A stretch of 64,000 bases of DNA from contig NZ_MAUE01000033.1 in the NCBI RefSeq assembly GCF_001702265.1, positions 1-64,000 of the forward strand. The letters run 5' to 3'. Both the position numbers and the translations under genes were made by a program. Position 1 is the first letter of the stretch. Each line of letters opens with the position of its first letter. This DNA comes from Pseudomonas aylmerensis (GTDB lineage: Bacteria > Pseudomonadota > Gammaproteobacteria > Pseudomonadales > Pseudomonadaceae). The notes below the pieces were generated by a model. The model ran no database searches and was not told the DNA's origin. It saw only the letters and a list, made by a program, of their open reading frames with translations. Shown in pieces: positions 43,014 to 51,023 of the stretch.

Positions 43014-43796
43014 TTATTCAGTACAAGTTGGATATAGCTCGCAAATTCGCCCATCGGGCATTTTTATGGGTTTGAAGTCGACGGTATTGCCGTTGCAGAA
43101 AGCGTACAGGTCCTCAAAATTGTCTCCCAGGCAGCGTTTCCATCCATTAGGAAAGCGAACCCAATTGTCGCCCATGTAAGGCAGTTCCTCGGCGGCCAGG
43201 CTTATCTTTACCCGTACCTTTTTCCCTGCCAGCTCACCTCGTACCAAACCACCGCCCGTGCGGGACTTATCCGGTGGATCGACTGCACTCAAAGGTTCGC
43301 ATTTAAGAACCTTGATAATCGCGTGCTGTGGCCCTGCCGTTCGAAACAACCATTGGCATTGCCCGGACAGCTCCTGGACGCCCGATTCCGGCATCCCCGG
43401 CCTATCCATCTCCGAGAGATCGCGGATGGAAATGCCGCCAAAAGCCCCGCCGACATCCGTACTGCGCTTCCCCCACTTCGCATTGAAATCAAACGCCACA
43501 TTGCGCAATACCAGTGGGCAACCGTCGACCGTTTCAGTAAGGGGAAGCTGGTAGCTCACACGACTGGCCACGGGCGTGAACTCGGTAAAGAACACCTTTC
43601 GCTCCGGCCTCTTGCCTCGACGCCGTGGCAAGGTGCAGAGCTCTCCCGTGGCAGGCCTATAGTTGGCGGCCGTTTTAAGTTCAAATTCCGCCGGCAAGTC
43701 CACCTCCAGCGTGAAACTGTCCACCGGCCTCGCCGTACACCCCCAAAGCCCCATCACACAGAGCGCCAGCCCTGCCCTGCAGATTTGCCTAAACAT
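43014..43796 (-). CDS. Lipoprotein, putative immunity protein to the lipase effector
   Basis: A 260-residue protein with a lipoprotein signal peptide (LALCVMGLWGC, lipobox ending at Cys20). The mature part is rich in Cys and beta-strand pattern and matches no family I recognise. Gene position between the adaptor and the lipase, and periplasmic location, fit the Tli class that neutralises lipase effectors in the periplasm. It overlaps the adaptor gene by eight bases and ends twelve bases before the lipase ATG. Function inferred from context. Confidence 0.7.
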   Translation of the reverse strand: MFRQICRAGLALCVMGLWGCTARPVDSFTLEVDLPAEFELKTAANYRPATGELCTLPRRRGKRPERKVFFTEFTPVASRVSYQLPLTETVDGCPLVLRNVAFDFNAKWGKRSTDVGGAFGGISIRDLSEMDRPGMPESGVQELSGQCQWLFRTAGPQHAIIKVLKCEPLSAVDPPDKSRTGGGLVRGELAGKKVRVKISLAAEELPYMGDNWVRFPNGWKRCLGDNFEDLYAFCNGNTVDFKPIKMPDGRICELYPTCTE

Positions 43797-44625
43797 CCTG
43801 CTGCTCCATCAAACGCCACTGATTCACCATGCGGTCAAAGTGCTCGACGGGCGTTTCACCCACCCTTGGCGACCATTGGAAGACGCTGCTACGAATGGTT
43901 TCTGCCAAGCGCCTCACGACGAGAAATTCCAGCTGTTGCGGCCTGTCCCACTGCCATGCGCGTGCTTGCTCAAGCACTTGGCTCAACCAGTTTTTCGGGT
44001 CGTGGAATTCCACCAATGCCGCCAGGTCCTCACTGTGTTCAGCCAACAGGTAGCGCAGGATATTGGCGTGGAGGATGGCCCTGATGTTTGGATTTGGCGT
44101 GTTCAGCCAAGGGGCTGGATCGGGTACCGGGTAGTCACCGGGGGCTGGATTGTCGCGGCAGCGCCAGCCACCTTCGTGCCAGTAGCACAGGCTGACCAGT
44201 GGGCCGAGGAATGCCGGCCAGTCCTCCGCCGGCAAATGATCCAATGCGCGTGCCAGCGTGCGGTTGTCGTGAAAGCGATACAACGCCTGGGCGCCCTTCG
44301 GTCCGATCAACAGGCGCTCGCGCCAATGGGCTGTCACGCACACCAAGTCCTCGTCCGGCAAGCTGCCCAGCCAGCCCCAGTTCGTTTCAGGCGTTTGTAG
44401 AAGGTTGAGTAAGGCGGGCTCGTCCATGTGCTCCAGCAGCATGATCACCGGACCTGTCTGCGCCAATTGCGCCACGGTGGTCTCGGCGTAGACGCGGCGA
44501 TACTGCAACAGGCTGCGCACTGACAGCAGGGGTTGATGCGTCGTGTGGTCGCCCTCGAGAATCAGACACAGCCGGCGTCCGGCCTGCTGCTGTTCGGCGA
44601 TCCATTGGCCTGGCATGCTCGACAT
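43789..44625 (-). CDS. DUF4123 T6SS effector adaptor/chaperone
   Basis: A 278-residue DUF4123-type protein: N terminus CLILEGDHTT..., the central RALDHLPAEDWPAFLGPLVSLCYW and the conserved C-terminal FHDPKNWLSQVLEQARAWQWDRPQQLEFLVVRRL. DUF4123 proteins (Tap/TEC) load a specific effector onto its VgrG and are not secreted. ATG 44625 overlaps the vgrG stop (TGATG). Its neighbours define its cargo as the class 3 lipase. Confidence 0.85.
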   Translation of the reverse strand: MSSMPGQWIAEQQQAGRRLCLILEGDHTTHQPLLSVRSLLQYRRVYAETTVAQLAQTGPVIMLLEHMDEPALLNLLQTPETNWGWLGSLPDEDLVCVTAHWRERLLIGPKGAQALYRFHDNRTLARALDHLPAEDWPAFLGPLVSLCYWHEGGWRCRDNPAPGDYPVPDPAPWLNTPNPNIRAILHANILRYLLAEHSEDLAALVEFHDPKNWLSQVLEQARAWQWDRPQQLEFLVVRRLAETIRSSVFQWSPRVGETPVEHFDRMVNQWRLMEQQDV

Positions 44626-46643
44626 CAAGCGGCCCTCCCCGGAACATCACCCAGGCTTTCACGACAACATTCGCAGACGGGGCAGAAATCGGCCCCCAAC
44701 TGGCGCGCCAGGGCCATGATCGCGCCCTGCTCCGCACTGGCTTTCGGCGCGTCCACGTGCTCTCCAGAAGCCGCCAACTGAATCGCGGACGGCGAGCCGC
44801 CAAGGGTGATCGGGCGACTGCTGAAAATACCGCCTGCCTGAATCACCAGGTGCTCCCCACCTGCCTGGAAGCTCAGCTGAGCGCCTGCTTGGATAACCAG
44901 ACTGGCACCCGCCTTCAGTTGCAGCTGTTGCCCAGCTTCGATCACCACGGTCCGGCCAATGTGAGTGCGGCTATCGCCCTGCACCTCCAGGTGATCGCTC
45001 GCCTTGAGGACAACCTTGCGATCACCGGTAACGTGACGATGCTCCTCGTTTTCCAGGTGAGTGGTGCTTAAGCCCCGGATGATTTCATGTCGCTCCCCCA
45101 CCACCTCCAGACGGCTGTCATGGCCAACCTGCTGCTCCAGGTCGCGCTGGGCGCGCAGGTAGATGAGTTCTTCGCCACGCCGGTCTTCGAGGTACAGCTC
45201 GTTGGAGCCTGAGTCGCCGACGACGCTGCGGCTGCGCAGCACACTGCGGGTCTTGTGCTGCGGCAACGGATAGGCCGGCCTGTTCGCCGCATTCGGCAGG
45301 CAACCGCTGATCAAGGGCTGGTCCGGGTCACCTTCAAGAAACGTCACCAGCACTTCCATGCCGACTCGCGGGATCATCATGGCGCCAAATCCGTCACCGG
45401 CCCAACTGGACGCTACCCGGACCCAGCAACTGCTCTTGTCATCGTCCTTGTCCAGCCGGTCCCAATGAAAGCGTACTTTCACCCGGCCATACATGTCGCA
45501 ATGGACCTCTTCACCGGCAGGCCCGGTGACAGTTGCCGTCTGGCTGCCGTTAAGGAGCGGTTTGGAATGGTTGAGGGGCGGCCGGTGCACCGCTCGCCAA
45601 GGTGTCGCGGTGAAGCGATTGCGGTAGCCCGTAAATTGCTCAGCCTCTGAGGTCGCCTCCTCCAGAACCTGCGGTTGACGCCCCTCGTGGCGTACCGACG
45701 TGATCAGCCACAGATCATTGCACGCGGGGTCGGGATGATCGCGCAGCTCGAGGAAATGCCCACTGCGCAACGCCGGTTGATCACTCTTGCCGAGCACCCG
45801 ATGGCGGTCGCGTTGATGACGCTCCAACGCCCGACGCGCCAATCGTCGGCCGTGGGCATACCCGGTAAACCCCGCCGGGTAGCGATAGTCCTCGAGGGGA
45901 TGCGCCGAGGCTGGTCCCGCGTACTCCTGCAGGCGCAGTGCAGGGTGTTCGAAGTCGCGATCGCGGCGCACGGTTTTCTGGCTGCGTGTGGCCAGGCGCC
46001 TATCGAAACGCTGGATAACCTGCGCCTCGGCCTGTGGCCCGCCGGCCGCGCTGTAGCGCTGCGCGGGCAAGCGGCGAAATACCGTCTGGTCATCGCCGAA
46101 TACCAGGAGGTGAGCGTCGGCGCTGTGGCGAAAATGATAGTGAATGCCCTCCTCCTCACACAGTCGCTGGATGAAGTGCAGGTCGCTTTCCGCGTATTGC
46201 ACACAGAACGTGCGTGGCGGATACACCACGGGGCCCAGCTCGAACACGTATGCGTCCGCCAGGATGCCGTGGTGTTCGAGAACGGCTGCAATGATCTGCG
46301 GCACGCTGCGGTGCTGGAAAATTCGCTGGTCGAACCGATGGGCGAGATTGGCCAGGCGCGGTGCGAGGGTCAGGTGATAGCGGGTGAGCCGTCGACCCGG
46401 ATCATCCCGGCCAATGGCATAGACCTGCCCGTGCAAGCCTGCGCTCTCCTGTGCGAAATCCAGATAGGCAGGCTGCTGAAGCAGCCCCTCCAGGTCGACC
46501 GAAGGATTCTCACTGATCAACTCCACATGGATGAAAAACGGCTGATCCAGGACTTCAGTGCCTTTAAACGCCAGCACCTGGAAGTCGGTATTCATACCTG
46601 AAAGAATCAATTTGAAACGTGATTCGACAAACGCCTCGACCAT
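44625..46643 (-). CDS. vgrG: Type VI secretion system tip protein VgrG
   Basis: A 672-residue VgrG/TssI: gp27-like N-terminal domain (FKLILSGMNTDFQVLAFKG, VQYAESDLHFIQRLCEEEGIHYHF), gp5 OB-fold (DMYGRVKVRFHWDR, CWVRVASSWAGDGFGAMMIPRVGMEVLVTFLEGDPDQPLISG, written here in parts), then a DUF2345-type beta-prism with repeated THLENEEHRHVTGDR, LKAGASLVIQAGAQLSFQAGG. The C terminus ends in a Cys-rich tail (FCPVCECC). It is an orphan tip gene: no other T6SS structural genes are in this window. The start at 46643 gives the full gp27-like N terminus; ATG 46595 would truncate it. Confidence 0.94.
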   Translation of the reverse strand: MVEAFVESRFKLILSGMNTDFQVLAFKGTEVLDQPFFIHVELISENPSVDLEGLLQQPAYLDFAQESAGLHGQVYAIGRDDPGRRLTRYHLTLAPRLANLAHRFDQRIFQHRSVPQIIAAVLEHHGILADAYVFELGPVVYPPRTFCVQYAESDLHFIQRLCEEEGIHYHFRHSADAHLLVFGDDQTVFRRLPAQRYSAAGGPQAEAQVIQRFDRRLATRSQKTVRRDRDFEHPALRLQEYAGPASAHPLEDYRYPAGFTGYAHGRRLARRALERHQRDRHRVLGKSDQPALRSGHFLELRDHPDPACNDLWLITSVRHEGRQPQVLEEATSEAEQFTGYRNRFTATPWRAVHRPPLNHSKPLLNGSQTATVTGPAGEEVHCDMYGRVKVRFHWDRLDKDDDKSSCWVRVASSWAGDGFGAMMIPRVGMEVLVTFLEGDPDQPLISGCLPNAANRPAYPLPQHKTRSVLRSRSVVGDSGSNELYLEDRRGEELIYLRAQRDLEQQVGHDSRLEVVGERHEIIRGLSTTHLENEEHRHVTGDRKVVLKASDHLEVQGDSRTHIGRTVVIEAGQQLQLKAGASLVIQAGAQLSFQAGGEHLVIQAGGIFSSRPITLGGSPSAIQLAASGEHVDAPKASAEQGAIMALARQLGADFCPVCECCRESLGDVPGRAA

Positions 46644-46902
46644 CCGCTGTTACCCGCCATCCACTCATGCGCTGAAAGACTTTCTCTCTTCAAAAGGCCG
46701 AATGATCGCCGAGAAAAAGTGCCTGAACGCCTTGAAGCTTAGCGATTTCGGGGGAAAGACAGGCCATGCAAAAACAAAAAAGAAGTTTCGCACAATGAAT
46801 CTGGAAGTATCTTTTACAAGATAAAAACATGAGCCAAATAGCCACTTCTTAATATCAAGAAATGCCCTACAACAACTTAACCCGCATAACTAAACAATAG
46901 AG
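46644..46902. other. AT-rich intergenic region upstream of vgrG
   Basis: About 260 bases, clearly AT-richer than the flanking genes, with several A tracts. It must contain the promoter for the vgrG operon, but I could not identify a confident sigma-70 or sigma-54 element. No convincing gene; an 88-residue open frame entering from the vgrG antisense strand lacks support. Confidence 0.4.
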
Positions 46903-46937
46903 AAACGCCCGACACCTCATGCCTATGTCGGGCGTTT
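46903..46937 (-). terminator. Terminator after the DapF-like gene
   Basis: AAACGCCCGACA (46903-46914) and TGTCGGGCGTTT (46926-46937) form a perfect 12-bp stem eight bases from the stop codon of the DapF-like gene. Confidence 0.85.
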
Positions 46938-46944
46938 GAAAAAC

Positions 46945-47931
46945 TTACGTCTGCACGCGGGCCGTCCCGAAGAGGCTAACGCTCAGCAACGTTTCAGCCT
47001 TAGCCTGCAAACGCACTGGCGCGGTGCCACCCGGCATCACCACCGTGACATCACCACTCCTGACCCACCCCGCACGCCACGCCGCACATGCGACCGCGCT
47101 CGCGCTGGTCCCGGAGGACGCGGTAGGTCCTTCGCCCCGCTCGAATACCCGTGCGACAAGCCGATTGGCGGATTCGCGTACAACCCATTGCAAGTTGACC
47201 CCGGCCGCACACGGCTGCCCGCCTCCCGCAGGGGGCGCGAAGGCAATCGCCTTCAGCGCCTGGAACAACCCTGGCTGTTGCATCTGCAGATTGTCCGGCA
47301 AGCCCGACGCCTGCTCGACCAGGGTCACACAATGGGGATTGCCCACCCGCACAAACTGACTGCGTGCCCACTGCGCATTGAGTGCCGACAACTCGCTCAC
47401 GTGGCTCATTTCAGCGCCATTTAACAAGGTCGATTCAACCCCCTGCGCGCCCACGGCCGATGGCCCGAACTCGGGCAGCCCTAACGCCAGCCAGAACCCG
47501 GCCTTCTGCTCATGGACTGCAGGTTCGATCCGGGTCGCGGTGGGCGTCGGCACATCCGATTTATCGTGATGCACGCGCAACTCACAGGCTTGCGTCATCA
47601 AGCCCTGATCCGTGAGCGCCTGGGCAAAGATCGTCAAGCCGTTGCCACTGCGCTCGGCCAGCGAGCCATCGGTGTTGACGATCAACAGATCAAATGGCGG
47701 GTCAGCCTGAAACGGCCCGACCAGCAGCCCATCGCAACGGTGGGCCTTGGCGTGCGCAGGTTTGGGACTCGCCCCCCAGCCACACTCGGATGCGATAGCG
47801 GCCGCCGTCCACCCCTTGCGCGCAGCCGCTGCCTGGGCCGCACTGTCGGGTACATCCATGCCTCGAGTGCGCAAAAAGGCCGGGCTGACGACTGCATAAA
47901 TGTTGCCGCGTGCGTCGTAGAACAGCGTCAT
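46945..47931 (-). CDS. DapF-fold epimerase-like protein lacking both catalytic cysteines
   Basis: A 328-residue protein of the diaminopimelate epimerase fold. Recognisable family landmarks are DARGNIYAVV at the start, NTDGS, VRVGNPHCV and ERGEGPT. In DapF two cysteines act as acid and base; here both are serine: Ser95 (AERSGNG, normally CGNG) and Ser273 (TASSGTSA, normally ACGTGA). The adjacent conserved Glu of GAGET is Pro269. An ~45-residue insertion near residues 20-65 is absent from standard DapF (about 275 residues). It is therefore unlikely to be the lysine-pathway enzyme and may isomerise, dehydrate or bind another substrate. Related proline-racemase-fold enzymes with Ser or Thr substitutions act on hydroxyprolines, which is only an analogy. 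Confidence 0.75.
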   Translation of the reverse strand: MTLFYDARGNIYAVVSPAFLRTRGMDVPDSAAQAAAARKGWTAAAIASECGWGASPKPAHAKAHRCDGLLVGPFQADPPFDLLIVNTDGSLAERSGNGLTIFAQALTDQGLMTQACELRVHHDKSDVPTPTATRIEPAVHEQKAGFWLALGLPEFGPSAVGAQGVESTLLNGAEMSHVSELSALNAQWARSQFVRVGNPHCVTLVEQASGLPDNLQMQQPGLFQALKAIAFAPPAGGGQPCAAGVNLQWVVRESANRLVARVFERGEGPTASSGTSASAVACAAWRAGWVRSGDVTVVMPGGTAPVRLQAKAETLLSVSLFGTARVQT

Positions 47932-48018
47932 AGCGCTGCGTGCCTGAGAATGTTCATCGGTTTATCCGTCTGGTTGCCTGCTTACACACTCGGCAGCGTA
48001 TTACAGAACCTGACGTTT

Positions 48019-48112
48019 GTGGGAGACGGCCTGGAAGGTGGTAATCCACCGCAAGAGGCCCGGGGTTCACCAGTTCCCGCAGGGATTACACACCTTCAAG
48101 ACCGTCTCCTAC
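48019..48112. repeat. Long inverted repeat (22-bp arms)
   Basis: GTGGGAGACGGCCTGGAAGGTG (48019-48040, quoted here in two parts: GTGGGAGACGGC + CTGGAAGGTG) is matched by its near-perfect inverse at 48091-48112 (three mismatches). The 50-base centre has the look of a REPIN of a different family from the main REP type. It fills most of the 348-base gap between the DapF-like and MFS genes, where I see no gene. Confidence 0.65.
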
Positions 48113-48279
48113 GCACTCGATAATCCCTGTGTGGTCGCCCACCTTGATTGCGTTCCGCGACTGTAAAAATAAAATTCACAACCGCCCATCCCAAGGGAAC
48201 CCGGCTCGCTCCTCAAGGCCTGATGTGCAACGATGTCACGCCGGACATCGTTCGTTGAACGCAAAACCAAGGATTTTTC

Positions 48280-49431
48280 ATGACTGCCATCCCAACCTCA
48301 GCGCCCGTGGTTCCCGGGCGACTGGAGCAAATGTCGACCCGTATCGCCTTCTTCATCGCCGGTTTCGGTATCGCCGCCTGGGCCCCTCTGGTGCCGTATG
48401 CCAAGGCGCGCGCGCAACTGAGCGAAGGCACGCTGGGGCTGTTGCTGTTGTGCCTGGGGGTGGGCTCGATCATCGCCATGCCGGCAGCGGGCGCATTGGC
48501 GTCGCGCTTTGGCTGTCGGCGGGTGCTGACGGCCGGTACGATCATGATCTGCCTGGCCTTGCCGATGCTGGCCACGGTCACTTCGATTCCGTTGCTGATG
48601 GCTGGCTTGTTCCTGTTCGGTGCCGGCCTGGGCACGGTAGATTCCACGGTCAACCTGCAGGCGGTGATTGTCGAGCGAGCCAGCGGAAAAACCATGATGT
48701 CGGGGTTTCACGGGTTGTTCAGCCTGGGAGGGATCGTCGGTGCGGCCGGTGTCGCCGGGTTGCTCGGGCTCGGCCTGTCACCCTTGCAGGCGACCTGGGT
48801 GGTGATCGCGGTGATGGTGGTGGCCCTGCTCAAGGCCGGCCCACACCTGTTGCCCTATGGCAGTGAAAGCTCAGGGCCGGCCTTTGCGGTTCCCCATGGC
48901 GTGGTGCTGTTTATCGGCTGCCTGTGTTTTATCGTGTTTCTGGCCGAGGGCGCGGTGCTCGACTGGAGCGCGGTGTTCCTCAGCGCCGAGCGCGACCTGG
49001 ATGAAGCCTACGCCGGCCTGGGCTACGCGGCTTTCGCCTTGACGATGACGGCCGGGCGCTTGACCGGTGACGCCATCGTGCGGCGCCTGGGCGCGACCTG
49101 GGTGATCGTCGCCGGTGGCGCGCTGGCGGCGGCCGGTATCTTTATCGCCACGCTGTCCCCCGCCTGGGAAATGGCGTTGCTGGGCTACGCCCTTGTCGGC
49201 GCCGGGTGTTCAAATATCGTTCCGGTGCTCTACACCGCCGTCGGCAAGCAGAACGTCATGCCGGAGCACATTGCCGTACCGGCCATTACCACCCTGGGGT
49301 ATGCCGGTATTCTGACCGGGCCTGCCGTGATCGGGTTCATTGCGCATGGCAGCAGCCTGGCAACGGCGTTCCTGTTGATCGGAGGATTGCTGGTCGTGGT
49401 GGCGGTCAGCGGCAAAATACTGCGGGTATGA
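48280..49431 (+). CDS. MFS transporter, YbjJ-like
   Basis: A 383-residue major facilitator protein with twelve predicted helices, resembling E. coli YbjJ: FFIAGFGIAAWAPLVPYAKARAQLSEGTLG, SRFGCRRVLTAG, MSGFHGLFSLGGIVGA and FLAEGAVLDWSAVFL. The substrate is unknown. AAGGA lies before ATG 48280. It is divergent from the DapF-like gene with a REPIN-like repeat between them, so a functional link is not implied. Confidence 0.85.
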   Translation: MTAIPTSAPVVPGRLEQMSTRIAFFIAGFGIAAWAPLVPYAKARAQLSEGTLGLLLLCLGVGSIIAMPAAGALASRFGCRRVLTAGTIMICLALPMLATVTSIPLLMAGLFLFGAGLGTVDSTVNLQAVIVERASGKTMMSGFHGLFSLGGIVGAAGVAGLLGLGLSPLQATWVVIAVMVVALLKAGPHLLPYGSESSGPAFAVPHGVVLFIGCLCFIVFLAEGAVLDWSAVFLSAERDLDEAYAGLGYAAFALTMTAGRLTGDAIVRRLGATWVIVAGGALAAAGIFIATLSPAWEMALLGYALVGAGCSNIVPVLYTAVGKQNVMPEHIAVPAITTLGYAGILTGPAVIGFIAHGSSLATAFLLIGGLLVVVAVSGKILRV

Positions 49432-49480
49432 AGGAAGAAAACATGAGCTTCCCGAGTCTGTCAGGAAGCCCATACATGAT

Positions 49481-50362
49481 TCATTTACCCTTTTCTTTCT
49501 TATCGTTCTTCAACCAGCGTTCAATGCTGTAATTCTTCAACCAGTCATCGGCGTTATGGCTGCCGAAGATGTCGGTTCCGTTAGCCTTGGTGCTGTCCAG
49601 CGAGGCCAACAGTCCTCGGTCGACCAGGTTTGTGGCCACAGCTACTTGGTGCGCGCTGTATTTCTTCTTGGGCCGCAAGGTCGTTGGATCCCACACGACC
49701 TGACCATTCTTATCTGTTTCGTCAGGATTCTTGCTCATCTCGATAATTTTATCTTTATGCACATACCGGTGCTTCTCGAAAAAGAAGGTGCGGTCTTGCG
49801 ACTTATCCCGCAGCTCATCAAACATGGCCAGGAATGCCTCTACAACCTGCGCGTTGGTTTTCGCATGCAAGGGGTTGAGGCTCTGGGTGTTGGGGTTGGT
49901 ATTGCCAATAATCAAGCTGGCGGCTTTTGCGAGGCTGTCCAGAGTGATCTCACCGCCCTTGCCAACAATGGCCTCCTCCAGTCGCGGGCGATTGAGTATC
50001 TCCCGGATCGCCATGATTGTCCGTACGTAGACCTTACTTTTGCCGGGTTCTTCATTAGCTATGTCCGTCAATGAACTCAGGGTCAGGCGACCATCTTTTT
50101 TGAAATCTCCCAACATCGAATAAACGTTACTCAACTTGGTCGCCAACAGGTGATCGTCCGAGCCGATATACGGGTTCCCCACGTTCGACATGCCCCCGTA
50201 GAAGTTTTGGCCGTCGAAAAACCGCTCGGCACCGTTCGCGAACCTACTATCGTAAGATTTGCCCAGCGCCGGCGCGTTTACGTCAGTTTGGGCATAGCCA
50301 TTCCCCGTCGGTATATTCATCCCGGGGAAGAAACCCCTTGGATTATTGGTAGTCAAGTCCAT
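49481..50362 (-). CDS. Protein of unknown function, possible secreted HrpK/HrpF-like protein
   Basis: A 293-residue hydrophilic protein with no signal peptide. The middle has two EF-hand-like, DG-containing segments (MLGDFKKDGRLTLSSLTDIA and GKGGEITLDSLAKAAS), each linked to a helix of the type ILNRPRLEEAI. The C terminus is IFGSHNADDWLKNYSIERWL. The same pattern (short DG-loop plus L/DL helix) recurs in the protein at 51024-52013, and resembles my memory of type III translocator proteins of the HrpK/HrpF group; this is low-confidence. GGAG precedes ATG 50362. Codon use and AT content are slightly off the neighbours. No secretion machinery genes are nearby. Confidence 0.6.
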   Translation of the reverse strand: MDLTTNNPRGFFPGMNIPTGNGYAQTDVNAPALGKSYDSRFANGAERFFDGQNFYGGMSNVGNPYIGSDDHLLATKLSNVYSMLGDFKKDGRLTLSSLTDIANEEPGKSKVYVRTIMAIREILNRPRLEEAIVGKGGEITLDSLAKAASLIIGNTNPNTQSLNPLHAKTNAQVVEAFLAMFDELRDKSQDRTFFFEKHRYVHKDKIIEMSKNPDETDKNGQVVWDPTTLRPKKKYSAHQVAVATNLVDRGLLASLDSTKANGTDIFGSHNADDWLKNYSIERWLKNDKKEKGK

Positions 50363-50565
50363 AAATGAGCTCCAGCATAATTAGATTCCACGGATCGGCT
50401 TCTGGTTGTTCGATCGGTGAAAACACCGCGAAATCAACAGCCAGCGATTAAGTGGTCGTCGCAAAACAGTGGTTCCGGAAAAAGACCAAATCGACCCGAG
50501 TAAAACGTGATTGTTTGTAACGATCGGGAAGGAGCCGTCGAAGGGGCGTCAGTCAACCCGGCAGA

Positions 50566-50883
50566 TCAACTGGTTTTCTGCTTGCGCCACCAAGCGGCCA
50601 GGCTATTGAGCAGGCCGGTGTTTTTCAGCGAGGAGGCATCAGCATGGGCGCGCTTTTCCTCGACCTGCATGCCCCTGGAAAAATCATCCGCGACGGGTGC
50701 CTGGAATTTGCGCTGGTCGACAAAAGCCTTCATCCGCTGGGTTTCGACCGCGTGTGCATTCGATGCAATGATGGGATCCCGCGCTGCGGCATCCGTTTCT
50801 GCCCCCGTCAGCGCCTCTGCAGGCGGGGTACGAAAAAGCTCTTGGCAGCCGGGCTGGGGAGAACGAAACGAGGTTGATGTCAT
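50566..50883 (-). CDS. Small hypothetical protein
   Basis: A 105-residue hydrophilic protein beginning MTSTSFRSPQPG. The first ~45 residues are rich in Ser, Thr and Pro and probably disordered, a composition seen in type III secretion signals; the end is a short helix (LLNSLAAWWRKQK). No family recognised. GAGGG lies eight bases before ATG 50883; the open frame continues upstream to 50964 without support. It sits between two larger genes of unknown function on the same strand, about 140-200 bases from each. Confidence 0.5.
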   Translation of the reverse strand: MTSTSFRSPQPGCQELFRTPPAEALTGAETDAAARDPIIASNAHAVETQRMKAFVDQRKFQAPVADDFSRGMQVEEKRAHADASSLKNTGLLNSLAAWWRKQKTS

Positions 50884-51023
50884 TGGCGAGCCCTCACTGT
50901 GAATCTGAAAGCGACCGGCCTGATGGAAACCGGTAGGTACAGCCTGTGTGGCAAATTGGCGCAAACAGTTCCTGAAACAATTGAGCCAGGCACCGCATCC
51001 GGCGTGCGGCGCCTGGACATGGG

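Noticed and set aside
46558..46824. An 88-codon plus-strand frame upstream of vgrG
   Set aside because: Half of it is antisense to vgrG, composition is AT-rich intergenic, and no ribosome-binding site or similarity supports it.
46945..47931. Calling this gene dapF (diaminopimelate epimerase)
   Set aside because: Both catalytic cysteines are serine and there is a large insertion, so the lysine-pathway activity is not supported.
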